A DNA stretch of 64,000 bases. It comes from Desulfobaculum sp044987625 (lineage in GTDB: Bacteria > Desulfobacterota > Desulfovibrionia > Desulfovibrionales > Desulfovibrionaceae). The stretch covers positions 124,001 to 188,000 of the forward strand of contig NZ_JBJDSB010000006.1 in assembly GCF_044987625.1 (NCBI RefSeq). The letters are read 5' to 3'. Each line of letters begins with the position of its first letter. The first letter of the stretch is position 1. The translations under genes were made by a program, and so were the position numbers. The notes under the pieces were generated by a model, which was not told where the DNA came from, searched no databases, and worked only from the letters and a program-made list of their open reading frames with translations. Positions 1 through 7,485 of this stretch are shown here, piece by piece.

Positions 1-108
1 GATGTCCACCACCAAATGCGCCGCAACCGCCAGCACCGCACCCAGCACAAAGCGGCGCGTCCCCACAGCCAGTGCAACGCCTATCAGCGCATGGGGCGTC
101 GCCATCAT
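1..108 (-). CDS. N-terminal fragment of a small membrane protein, cut by the window edge
   Basis: Thirty-six codons read leftwards off the window edge from an ATG-ATG pair. The peptide starts MMATPHALIGVALAVGTRR and continues as a hydrophobic stretch ending HLVVD. The MATPHALIG start, followed by hydrophobic helices and a later His/Asp, recalls the N-terminus of YdjM-type inner-membrane metal-dependent hydrolases, but 36 residues are too few to assign a family. The upstream ribosome-binding sequence is only a weak GGCGGGG. The reading frame stays open to the edge and codon use is GC-rich as in its neighbours. Confidence 0.5.
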   Translation of the reverse strand, partial: MMATPHALIGVALAVGTRRFVLGAVLAVAAHLVVDI

Positions 109-416
109 GACAGCGCCCCGCCATCACACGTGCAAAACACCCGCACAATTATCACCTTCATACCCACCCCCCACAGCACAAAGCCCCGCCACACAGGGTC
201 AATGCATTGACCTCACCCCTCTGCACGCCGCACAGCGCCCATGGTAGAGACTCACTATAACTGTACACAAAAACACACGTTTTCCACAACGCCCATTTTC
301 ACTTTCGCCCTCAAACAGGCACAGAGACTAACAGTGCATACCATTGCATGCGCAATGTTGCACGGGGCGTGCCGTGGGGCAGAGAAGGAAAAAGCGAGGG
401 CAAGGAGAGGAAGAGG

Positions 417-450
417 GCCTCCGGCGGGTTAAGGGAATGATTCCCTTAAC
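417..450 (-). repeat. Truncated copy of the dispersed hairpin element
   Basis: On the minus strand this matches only the 3' end of the element at 536-706: a GGATT-like lead-in, a hairpin with 10-bp arms GTTAAGGGAA/TTCCCTTAAC and a 3-nt loop, then a CCGCCGGAGGC tail. Compared with the other copies, four base pairs of the stem have changed on both sides, so pairing is kept. Confidence 0.6.
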
Positions 451-460
451 AATCCCCAGG

Positions 461-489
461 ATTTTTCGGGCGGAAGCCGCCCGAAAAAT
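461..489. repeat. Perfect 13-bp inverted repeat with triloop
   Basis: Arms ATTTTTCGGGCGG and CCGCCCGAAAAAT surround AAG. The shape (GC stem, A/T tract on both sides) is that of a bidirectional intrinsic terminator. No gene ends next to it on either strand, so it may belong to the neighbouring repeat elements. Confidence 0.55.
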
Positions 490-535
490 AAGGGTGGGTG
501 GGCGGGTTCTTCTGTCTTCTTTCCATGGGAACGCC

Positions 536-706
536 CGAACAGGGATTCTCACCGCCCTTCGCTCAGCGCCAACGCCCCCCAAAAAATCTCTCCCCATAAA
601 CACGGACGAGAGCCGTCAGGGGTGACGACCGCCCCATCCAAAAGCAACCGGTCTGTGCGCACTCGGGATTTTTAAGGGCCGATGGCCCTTAAACCGCCGG
701 AGGCAA
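536..706 (+). repeat. Dispersed hairpin element, copy 1 (full length)
   Basis: About 168 bp that align end to end with 40901-41069. Shared blocks in order are CAGGGATTCTCACCGCC, AACGCCCCCCAAAAAA, GGACGAGAG-CGTCAGGGGTGACGA, CCGGTCTGTGCGCAC and GGGATT. Then come a 10-bp hairpin TTTAAGGGCC-GAT-GGCCCTTAAA (671-693) and a CCGCCGGAGGC tail. Short open frames through it are not preserved between copies, so it is read as non-coding. Confidence 0.75.
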
Positions 707-803
707 TTCTTCCTCACCGCACCTTCCCCCACTCCCGCCGCCACAACACGTCGCTTCCCCACGGGCACAGCCCGCTGCCACAGCAGTACCCCTGCCACAC
801 GCA

Positions 804-839
804 CAAAAAAAACGCGCAGAGGTTTTTCCTCTGCGCGTT
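804..839 (-). terminator. Strong intrinsic terminator, minus strand, with no gene directly upstream
   Basis: A 12-bp perfect stem (AACGCGCAGAGG and its complement) with a 5-nt loop is followed on the minus strand by an unbroken T tract (804-810). The nearest minus-strand genes are the tRNAs, which have their own terminator at 943-973. This one therefore either catches read-through or ends an unannotated short transcript. Confidence 0.75.
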
Positions 840-942
840 AGGTCTTGCGATTGTCTCCTGCCGCACCAGCGGCGGCGGACAGACGGTCAGACGGCCCCTC
901 ACCCTCAGTCTGGGCGCGGGCGGCTGGCTGGGCGATAGACGC

Positions 943-973
943 AAAAAAGGCTTACGTGAAACACGTAAGCCTT
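943..973 (-). terminator. Terminator of the tRNA-Lys/tRNA-Glu transcript
   Basis: A 12-bp stem, AAGGCTTACGTG/CACGTAAGCCTT with a 3-nt loop, is followed on the minus strand by a run of T. It sits 11 bases past the CCA end of tRNA-Glu. Confidence 0.85.
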
Positions 974-983
974 ATTTTGTCCT

Positions 984-1060
984 TGGCGTCCCCAAGGGGA
1001 TTTGAACCCCTGTTATCGGCGTGAGAGGCCGACGTCCTAGGCCAGCTAGACGATGGGGAC
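984..1060 (-). tRNA. tRNA-Glu (anticodon CTC), copy 1
   Basis: The minus strand folds as a full cloverleaf starting GTCCCC and ending GGGGAC-G-CCA, with the CCA encoded. The anticodon loop is CTCTCAC, giving CTC, and the TΨC arm is GGTTCAAATC. It lies one base from tRNA-Lys and is transcribed after it. An identical copy is at 37260-37336. Confidence 0.95.
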
Positions 1061-1061
1061 G

Positions 1062-1137
1062 TGGTGGGCCGTACTGGGCTCGAACCAGTGACTCTCTGCT
1101 TAAAAGGCAGATACTCTACCGACTGAGTTAACGGCCC
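1062..1137 (-). tRNA. tRNA-Lys (anticodon TTT)
   Basis: The cloverleaf has a 7-bp acceptor stem GGGCCGT/ACGGCCC, an A discriminator and an encoded CCA (1062-1064). The anticodon loop is CTTTTAA, giving TTT. It is the first gene of a two-tRNA transcript with tRNA-Glu. Confidence 0.95.
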
Positions 1138-1257
1138 GCTGAGGGAGCAGTTTGTATGCCCTCAGGCCTTCCCTGTCAAGCACATTTTTCGCACTTTTTC
1201 ATTTTGGCCGAAACCAGCATGACATGCGCAAAAAGGCTGGGCGGGAAGAAATGTATT

Positions 1258-2538
1258 TTACGCTTTCGGGCGGATGACTTCAAGGCCGCCCATGTAGGGG
1301 CGCAGGGCTTCGGGGATGACCACGGAGCCGTCGGCCTGCTGGTAGTTCTCCAGCACGGCGACGAGGGTACGCCCCACGGCGAGTCCGGAGCCGTTGAGGG
1401 TATGCACGTACTCGCTCTTTTTCTCGCCTTTGCGGCGGAAGCGCATGTTCATACGGCGCGCCTGAAAGTCCTCGCAGTTGGAGCAGGAGGAAATTTCGCG
1501 GTACTTGTCCTGCCCGGGCAGCCACACTTCCAGATCGTAGGTCTTGGTGGCGGAGAAGCCGATATCGCCGGTGCACAGGGCCACCACGCGATAGTGCAGG
1601 TTGAGCTTGCGCAGGATGGTCTCGGCGTGCATGCGCATTTCCTCAAGGGCGTCGTAGGAGTCCTCGGGCTTTTCGATGCGCACCATTTCGACCTTGTGGA
1701 ACTGGTGCTGACGGATGAGGCCCTTGGTGTCCTTGCCGTAGGACCCGGCTTCGCTGCGGAAGCAGGGGGTGAAGGCGGTGAAGCGCTGGGGCACGTCGTC
1801 TTCGGTGAGCAGTTCACCGGCGTAGAGGTTGGTCAGCGGCACTTCGGCGGTGGGAATCATGAAGTAGTCCCAGCCTTCAAGCTTGAAGAGATCCTCTTCG
1901 AACTTGGGCAGCTGGCCGGTGCCGGTCATGGTCTCGCGGTTGACCATGTAGGGGGTGATGCATTCCTCGTAGCCGTGCTCGTCGGTCTGCACGTCCAGCA
2001 TAAACTGGGCGATGGCGCGCTCAAGACGTGCGGCCCAGCCGCGGTAAACGGCAAAACGGCTGCCGGTGAGGCGTGCGGCGCGGTCGAAATCAAGGCCGCC
2101 AAGCTCAACGCCGAGTTCCCAGTGCTCTTTGGGGGCGAAGTCCAGCTGGGGTTTCTCGCCCCAGATGGCAACCTGCGGGTTGTCGTCTTCGCCTGCGCCT
2201 TCGGGGGTGGACTCGTGGGGGATGTTGGGCACGGCCATGAGCCATGCGTGCACGTCGTCATCCACGCCCTTGAGTTCGCCGTCCAGTTCCTTGATGCGGT
2301 CGTTGACCTCGCCCATGCGGGCGACCAAGTCGTCGGCGTCTTCGCCGTTTCGCTTGCGCTGGCCGACTTCCTTGGAGGTGGCGTTGCGCTCGGCCTTGAG
2401 GCGTTCCACCTCGGCCAGCAGTTCACGGCGGCGTTCGTCAAGGGCGAGGAATGCGTCCACGTCCACCTTGGCCCTGCGCTTGTCGAGGGCGTCCTTCACC
2501 ACATCCAGATTCTTTCGGATGAACTTGATATCGAGCAT
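1258..2538 (-). CDS. serS: Seryl-tRNA synthetase
   Basis: Charges tRNA-Ser with serine in the cytoplasm. The 426-residue product has the usual SerRS length and order. An N-terminal MLDIKFIRKN start leads into a long antiparallel coiled-coil arm (about residues 30-100), then the class II catalytic core with motif 2 (TPCFRSEAGSYG) and motif 3 (NGSGLAVGRTLVA). The start at 2538 is chosen because GGAGG lies seven bases upstream and because the family begins MLD; a longer reading frame upstream has no such support. It lies downstream of purA on the same strand, behind the purA terminator, so it is probably transcribed separately. A 7-bp hairpin (1139-1165) without a T tract follows the gene. Confidence 0.97.
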   Translation of the reverse strand: MLDIKFIRKNLDVVKDALDKRRAKVDVDAFLALDERRRELLAEVERLKAERNATSKEVGQRKRNGEDADDLVARMGEVNDRIKELDGELKGVDDDVHAWLMAVPNIPHESTPEGAGEDDNPQVAIWGEKPQLDFAPKEHWELGVELGGLDFDRAARLTGSRFAVYRGWAARLERAIAQFMLDVQTDEHGYEECITPYMVNRETMTGTGQLPKFEEDLFKLEGWDYFMIPTAEVPLTNLYAGELLTEDDVPQRFTAFTPCFRSEAGSYGKDTKGLIRQHQFHKVEMVRIEKPEDSYDALEEMRMHAETILRKLNLHYRVVALCTGDIGFSATKTYDLEVWLPGQDKYREISSCSNCEDFQARRMNMRFRRKGEKKSEYVHTLNGSGLAVGRTLVAVLENYQQADGSVVIPEALRPYMGGLEVIRPKA

Positions 2539-2733
2539 ATGTGCCTCCGGCACCGGGGAAAGGGGAGCCTCCGTCGTGCGGACTGGGGCTTTCCTTTCCC
2601 CGGAACCCTTCCGTTTCGCGGTAGAAAATTCGTGTGTCATTGAGGGCGCGTCCACAGCGCCCGGTCAAGCCGCAACATATACCGATTCCGCGCGCGTCCT
2701 GCAAGCCACGCGGCGCGCGGGGGATGCGCGGAC

Positions 2734-2770
2734 AAAAAAGGGGCGCCCCGCTTGTCGTGCGGAGCGCCCC
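2734..2770 (-). terminator. Intrinsic terminator after purA
   Basis: On the minus strand, GGGGCGC-type arms (2740-2746 and 2764-2770) with an inner CCGC/GCGG extension are followed by TTTTTT (2734-2739). It lies 25 bases past the purA stop. Confidence 0.85.
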
Positions 2771-2795
2771 AAACCTCTCTACGATAGGTCCGGCA

Positions 2796-4076
2796 TTAGC
2801 GGCAGATGGTCTGCTCGCGGCCGGGGCCGACGGAAATGATGGACACCGGGGTGCCAAGCACTTCCTCAACGCGGCGAACGTAGTTCTGCGCGTTTTCGGG
2901 CAGGTCGTCCCACGTGCGGGCGGAGCTGATGTCCTCGGTCCAGCCGGGGAGCTCTTCGTACACGGGGGTGACGTCGGCGAGGCCGTTCTCTTCCTGCGGG
3001 GGATAGAGAATCTGCTCGCCCTTGTAGGTGTAAGCGGTGCAGAGCTTAATGGTCTGCAGGCCGCCCAGCACGTCCAGCTTGGTCATGGCGATGCCGGTGG
3101 GGCCATTGAGGCGCACGGACTCGCGCAGGACCACAAGGTCCAGCCAGCCACAGCGGCGGGTACGGCCGGTGGTGGCACCAAACTCAGCGCCGGTCTGCTG
3201 CAGATGCGTGCCGTCGGCGTCGTCCAGCTCGGTGGGGAAGGGTCCTGCACCAACGCGGGTGGTGTAGGCCTTGACCACGGCCTGGATGCGGTCCAGACGG
3301 TTGGGTGCACAACCGCTGCCTGCGGCGGCGTTGCCGGAAACGGTGTTGGACGAGGTGACGAAGGGATAGGTCCCGTGGTCGATGTCCAGATGCGTTCCCT
3401 GCGCGCCTTCAAACAGCACGCCCTTTCCGGCGTCCATGGCCTCGCCGATGCGGCCGGCCACGTCGCCAACGTAGGCCTGCATTCGCTCGGCCACGGGCTT
3501 CATCTCATTGAACACGTCCTCGACCTTGAGCGGCTCCATGCCGTACAGGGCCGTGAACAGGGCGTTCTTCTCCACAAGGGCGCGCTCGATCTTGGCCTTA
3601 AAGAGCTTCATGTCGGCAAAGTCGCTGGCGCGAATGCCGATGCGGGCCATCTTGTCCTCGTAGCAAGGACCGATGCCACGACCGGTGGTGCCGATCTTGT
3701 GCTCGTCGCTCTTTTGCGTTTCACGCGCTCCGTCGAGGAGTTTATGATAAGGCATGATGACCTGGGTCTTTTTGCTGACAAGCAAACGACCCGGGGCAAC
3801 GTTGATGCCCTTGGCTGCGAGTTTGTCGACTTCCTCAAGGAACACAACGGGGTCGAGGACCACGCCGTTACCAATGAGACAAGCCTTTTCCTGGTGGAGG
3901 ATGCCGGAGGGGATGAGATGGAGAATGTGCTGCTCTCCATCAACCACAAGGGTGTGTCCGGCGTTGTTTCCGCCCTGAAAACGCACAATTACGTCTGCGT
4001 CTTCTGTAAGCAGGTCGACGATTTTTCCCTTCCCCTCGTCTCCCCACTGGGCGCCCATTACAACAACATTTGACAT
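2796..4076 (-). CDS. purA: Adenylosuccinate synthetase
   Basis: Makes adenylosuccinate from IMP, aspartate and GTP, the first committed step from IMP to AMP. The 426-residue protein opens MSNVVVMGAQWGDEGKGK, placing the P-loop at residues 12-18 with catalytic Asp13. His41 is in GGNNAGHT, and the IMP-binding segment TTGRGIGP and the C-terminal GTP-binding TKLDVL are present. The start at 4076 has a GGAGAG site; the open frame extends further upstream only through leader sequence. The leader contains an 8-bp hairpin (4117-4140). It is divergent from mltF and is not linked to the other purine gene here at 6.0-7.3 kb. Confidence 0.97.
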   Translation of the reverse strand: MSNVVVMGAQWGDEGKGKIVDLLTEDADVIVRFQGGNNAGHTLVVDGEQHILHLIPSGILHQEKACLIGNGVVLDPVVFLEEVDKLAAKGINVAPGRLLVSKKTQVIMPYHKLLDGARETQKSDEHKIGTTGRGIGPCYEDKMARIGIRASDFADMKLFKAKIERALVEKNALFTALYGMEPLKVEDVFNEMKPVAERMQAYVGDVAGRIGEAMDAGKGVLFEGAQGTHLDIDHGTYPFVTSSNTVSGNAAAGSGCAPNRLDRIQAVVKAYTTRVGAGPFPTELDDADGTHLQQTGAEFGATTGRTRRCGWLDLVVLRESVRLNGPTGIAMTKLDVLGGLQTIKLCTAYTYKGEQILYPPQEENGLADVTPVYEELPGWTEDISSARTWDDLPENAQNYVRRVEEVLGTPVSIISVGPGREQTICR

Positions 4077-4148
4077 TTCTCTCTCCTTCTGTAAGAAGCG
4101 CTGCTTTCCGCGCGCTTTTTTGCCGCGACACACGGCAAAATGCATTCC

Positions 4149-4177
4149 TACCTAAAAAACGCTGTCGATAAAGTCAA
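4149..4177 (-). promoter_or_regulatory. Possible sigma70-type promoter for purA
   Basis: On the minus strand a TTGACT hexamer (4172-4177) is followed after 17 bases by TAGGTA (4149-4154). The -35 is good and the -10 is poor, so this is only a candidate. It lies 73 bases before the purA start in the AT-rich gap shared with mltF. Confidence 0.3.
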
Positions 4178-4238
4178 TATTACAATCTGATATCCCTTGG
4201 TAGGCTTTTTGCTAGTTCATCCGTGAGGATGGAGGCCT

Positions 4239-5657
4239 ATGAAACGACATGCGAAAATATTTGCACGCCCCGGATTGTGGGTGGCTGTGGCCATCACGTC
4301 CATCGTGCTCGTCCAGTTGGCGCTGACATTCAGTTGGCGCGGCACTGACGCACCCCCGAAACTCCGGGTTGCCGCCCCGGCCCTTAAATGGGTCGAAGGC
4401 GGGCTCTCCCCTTATGGCCCAGGGTTCGAGCAAGAGCTGCTCGACTCCTTCTGCCGCCAAAACGGCATGCAGTGGGTCTGGAAAAAAACCAACTCCTGGG
4501 ACGACGCGTGGGAGATGGTCCGCAACGGCGAAGCCGACGTGGTGCTGGGGCTTGGCTCCAACCCGCCGGACAGCCTTGACGTGCCCATTGCCGCTGGCCC
4601 GGCCTACGCGCAATTTGCCCCCATGCTCATCCGCGCCAAGGGCGCGCCGGACCCTGCCGAAACCTGCGGCTCGGTTCTGGTGGCGTGTGCCCCCGCACTG
4701 GTTGCGGCCTCCGCCGCAGCGCATTCCACGCAGGACGGCTGCGCGCCTACGCCTGTTGCCCCGCCGGACACGGCCCTGCAGCCGGTGCTGGACTCGCTGG
4801 ACAACGGCGGCCCCTCGGCCGCGCTGGTGGACAGCGGACGCTTCCGGCTTTTGCAACCCTTTTACCATACCATACAAAGCACAAAGAAACTGCCCGGTTC
4901 CATTGAATACCGGTGGTTCTGGAGCGAGCGCTCGCCCGAGCTGGCCCGCGCCCTTGCGGACTTTTGGACCCGCACCATGGACAACGGCACCTACCGCGCG
5001 CTGTATGAAAAATATTTCGGCTTTCTGCCCGAAAAAACGGATTATTACGAACTGTATCACCTTCTGAAGACGCTGCGCAACAAACTGCCGCGCTACGAGG
5101 ATGAAATCCTTGCGGCAGCGCGGGAGAACGGCATTGACCCGCTTCTTCTTGTGGCAGTGATCTATCAGGAATCGCGTTTTGACCCACACGCCCGCAGCAA
5201 GACGGGCGTGCGCGGACTGCTGCAGATTACGCGCACCACGGCCCGGGAACTGGGCGTGAACCGCAACGACCCCTTTGAAAGCATCAAGGGCGGCGCGCGT
5301 TACCTCAAGCAGCTGTACCGCGGCTTCGATGACATGGACCTTTCGTTCTTTGACCGCTGGTTCTTCACACTGGCCGCCTACAACCGTGGGCGTGGCCATG
5401 TGAGCGACGCCATACGCCTGTCCCACGCTCTTGGCGGAACAGGCTCGTCATGGCGGGAACTCAAGGCTGTGTTCCCCAAGTTGTCATACGAAAAGTATTA
5501 CAGGAATGCGAAGTATGGATATACGCGAGGATACGAGGTGGTGCACTATGTGGAAAAGATCCGCTACTACTACTACATCCTACACGGACTCGTCGTCCTT
5601 TCGCGGCCGGAAGCGCAGCAGCTTGCCGCGTTTACCGCCAGTTCCTCCGTCCTTTAG
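4239..5657 (+). CDS. mltF: Membrane-bound lytic murein transglycosylase F-like protein
   Basis: Predicted to cleave peptidoglycan glycan strands in the periplasm, releasing 1,6-anhydro-muropeptides. One N-terminal transmembrane or signal segment (about residues 13-31) is followed by a periplasmic solute-binding-like domain (SBP_bac_3 type, about 40-265). A C-terminal SLT domain follows (about 295-450) with the catalytic Glu311 in YQESRFDP, then GVRGLLQIT and AAYNRGRGHV. This two-domain order is that of MltF. GGAGG lies just before the ATG. The C-terminal tail after the SLT domain is overlapped for 78 bases by an opposing gene, which is uncommon for a housekeeping enzyme. Confidence 0.9.
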   Translation: MKRHAKIFARPGLWVAVAITSIVLVQLALTFSWRGTDAPPKLRVAAPALKWVEGGLSPYGPGFEQELLDSFCRQNGMQWVWKKTNSWDDAWEMVRNGEADVVLGLGSNPPDSLDVPIAAGPAYAQFAPMLIRAKGAPDPAETCGSVLVACAPALVAASAAAHSTQDGCAPTPVAPPDTALQPVLDSLDNGGPSAALVDSGRFRLLQPFYHTIQSTKKLPGSIEYRWFWSERSPELARALADFWTRTMDNGTYRALYEKYFGFLPEKTDYYELYHLLKTLRNKLPRYEDEILAAARENGIDPLLLVAVIYQESRFDPHARSKTGVRGLLQITRTTARELGVNRNDPFESIKGGARYLKQLYRGFDDMDLSFFDRWFFTLAAYNRGRGHVSDAIRLSHALGGTGSSWRELKAVFPKLSYEKYYRNAKYGYTRGYEVVHYVEKIRYYYYILHGLVVLSRPEAQQLAAFTASSSVL

Positions 5658-5912
5658 GAAGGGGTTACTCATGCTTTGCGCCGGGGGGACGGGTTCGTCG
5701 CCGGGAGTTGCCCGCTCCTTCCAGTGGTAGTTGAAGAGCTGGTTCTTCCAGCACACGGTCTGGATGAGGCCAAGGATGATGACGGCCTCTTCCCAGCGTT
5801 TTGTGGGTTCGTACTGCTGAACGATTTCTGCGTACTTCTCCCAAAGGTTGGCAAGGGAATCCTGATCATAGGCCATAAGCTTCTGGGCCAGCTTCGAAAG
5901 CGCCTTCTCCAC
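5580..5912 (-). CDS. Conserved-looking hypothetical protein of about 110 residues
   Basis: No function recognised. The product is charged and rich in Trp/Tyr, largely helical in look, with a core reading EKALSKLAQKLMAYDQDSLANLW and a later WKNQLFNYHWKE. A basic tail (KRGKLLRFRPRKDD) follows. GTG at 5912 is preferred as start because GGAG lies six bases upstream. The frame can also be opened at a GTG at 5981, but no ribosome-binding site precedes that. Its last 78 bases overlap the end of mltF on the opposite strand. There is no signal peptide, so a cytoplasmic protein is likely. Confidence 0.65.
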   Translation of the reverse strand: MEKALSKLAQKLMAYDQDSLANLWEKYAEIVQQYEPTKRWEEAVIILGLIQTVCWKNQLFNYHWKERATPGDEPVPPAQSMSNPFLKDGGTGGKRGKLLRFRPRKDDESV

Positions 5913-6037
5913 GTCTATCTCCAAGTCTGCGTTGTCTTCTGATTGTGTGCGCCCCGTGGGGACTTTGGCAAATTGCCCCACGAGCGGCGGTATGGTAACA
6001 GCACTTCTTCACCACGTAAATCCGAGGAGACCCGGCC

Positions 6038-7312
6038 ATGAGCGACCTGAAAAAGATGTACCGCACCCTCACGCAGGACCCGTTTCCCAGTGAAATGAGC
6101 CTGCGCATCGGCGATCAGGAACTGCGCTTTACCAAGCGCACCTGGACGCTGGACGGCGAGGAAAAAGGCCTGCGGTACGGCGAAAACCCCGACCAGCCCG
6201 CAGCCCTGTTCGAACTGACAGGCGGCGGACTGGAACTGGACGGCGTTTCCTTCCGCGCAGCGGGCGAGGGCCTTGTCTCCGCCCTGACCGAGGAACATAT
6301 GCTCCAGGCTGGCAAGCATCCCGGCAAGATTAATCTGACGGATGTGGATAACGGCATCAATATTTTGCAGTACCTCACTGCCAAGCCCGCCGCCGTCATC
6401 CTCAAGCACAACAATCCCAGCGGCGCAGCATGGACCGAAGACGGCATCGCCGCCGCCGTGGAGCGCGCCTTCCACGCGGACCGCATCGCGGCCTTTGGCG
6501 GCGCGGTTATCGTCAACCGCCCCATCGACGACGAAACCGCCGAGCTGATCAACTCCTCGTACTTTGAAGTGGTGGCCGCTCCGGCCTTTGAGGGGAGCAG
6601 CCTTGCCACCCTCAAAAAACGCAAGAACCTGCGCATCCTGCAGATCCCCGGCCTTGCCGAGCTGGACAAGCTGATCGGCGTGCCCTTCCTTGACCTGAAG
6701 AGCCTGTCCGACGGCGGCGTGGTGGCCCAGTTGTCCTTCCGCAACCGCATCCTCAGCGCGGAGGACTTCATCCCCGCCGAAGCGGAAAAGGACGGCAACA
6801 CCTTCATCGCCCGCCAGCCCGACGCCCGCGAGGCCGACGACCTGCTGTTTGCCTGGGCCGTGGAGGCCGGCGTGACCTCCAACTCCGTCATCTTTGTGAA
6901 GGACGGCGTAACCACCGCCATCGGCACCGGCGAACAGGACCGCGTGGGCTGCGTGGAGCTGACCATCCACAAGGCCTACACCAAGTACGCGGACCTGCTG
7001 GCCTCTGACGAGGAAGGCTGCTCCCTGTACGAGCTGAAGCTGAAGGCCAAGACCGACGACGACGCCGCGGCCAAGCTGGCGGACATCGAGGCCCGCACCC
7101 GCGAGGCCAAAGGCGGCCTTGCCGGTTCCGTGCTGGTTTCCGACGGGTTCTTCCCCTTCCGTGACGGCGTGGACGTGGCCCTTGAGCAGGGCATCACCGC
7201 CATTGCCCAGCCCGGCGGCTCCATCCGCGACTGGGAAGTCATCACCGCCGTGAACGAGGCTTCGCCGCAGGTTGCCATGGTCTTTACGGGCCAGCGCTCC
7301 TTTAAGCACTAG
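6038..7312 (+). CDS. Stand-alone AICAR transformylase (PurH C-terminal domain type)
   Basis: Predicted to transfer the formyl group of 10-formyl-THF to AICAR, the penultimate step of de novo IMP synthesis. The 424 residues cover only the AICARFT fold. KHNNPSG near residue 123 holds the family's catalytic Lys-His pair, and AFGGAVIVNR and the C-terminal DGFFPFRDGVD, GGSIRD and TGQRSFKH blocks are intact. The MGS-like IMP cyclohydrolase domain that normally precedes it in PurH (about 200 residues) is missing. The final ring closure must therefore be done by another protein, not seen in this window. A GAGGAGA site precedes the ATG. Confidence 0.9.
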   Translation: MSDLKKMYRTLTQDPFPSEMSLRIGDQELRFTKRTWTLDGEEKGLRYGENPDQPAALFELTGGGLELDGVSFRAAGEGLVSALTEEHMLQAGKHPGKINLTDVDNGINILQYLTAKPAAVILKHNNPSGAAWTEDGIAAAVERAFHADRIAAFGGAVIVNRPIDDETAELINSSYFEVVAAPAFEGSSLATLKKRKNLRILQIPGLAELDKLIGVPFLDLKSLSDGGVVAQLSFRNRILSAEDFIPAEAEKDGNTFIARQPDAREADDLLFAWAVEAGVTSNSVIFVKDGVTTAIGTGEQDRVGCVELTIHKAYTKYADLLASDEEGCSLYELKLKAKTDDDAAAKLADIEARTREAKGGLAGSVLVSDGFFPFRDGVDVALEQGITAIAQPGGSIRDWEVITAVNEASPQVAMVFTGQRSFKH

Positions 7313-7321
7313 ACTGATACC

Positions 7322-7352
7322 CGCGGCGGCGGTGCTCCGCCGCCGCGTTCCT
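7322..7352 (+). terminator. GC-rich hairpin after the AICAR transformylase gene
   Basis: Perfect 11-bp arms CGCGGCGGCGG/CCGCCGCCGCG with a TGCT loop, then TTCCTCT. The tail is only partly T-rich, so termination may be incomplete. Confidence 0.5.
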
Positions 7353-7485
7353 CTCACCTTCCGGGCCCTCCGCCCGGAGCGCGACGCTTCCGCCCCACTC
7401 CCCGGGCGGGCCGACTGGTACGAATCCGGATCGGGAAAGAAGGCCGCACGGCACCACCGCGCGGCCGTAAAGGCAAAAAGGACTT

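Larger units (their letters stand above)
109..943. other. Non-coding region with hairpins and dispersed-repeat copies
   Basis: No reading frame here has both a start signal and protein-like composition. The frames that stay open read through inverted repeats. What can be seen is a truncated repeat hairpin (417-450), a perfect 13-bp inverted repeat (461-489), a full dispersed-repeat copy (536-706) and a minus-strand terminator (804-839). Nothing recognisable lies in 109-416 apart from locally AT-richer sequence near 250-310 that could hold a promoter for the left-edge gene. Confidence 0.6.

Noticed and set aside
841..943. SRP (4.5S) or similar housekeeping RNA between the two terminators
   Set aside because: The conserved SRP core (GGTCCGGAAGGAAGCAGCC type) is absent.
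2634..4073. 479-codon plus-strand frame opposite purA, and a similar one opposite serS (1156-2643)
   Set aside because: Both are antisense shadows of clear housekeeping genes with ribosome sites and motifs on the minus strand.
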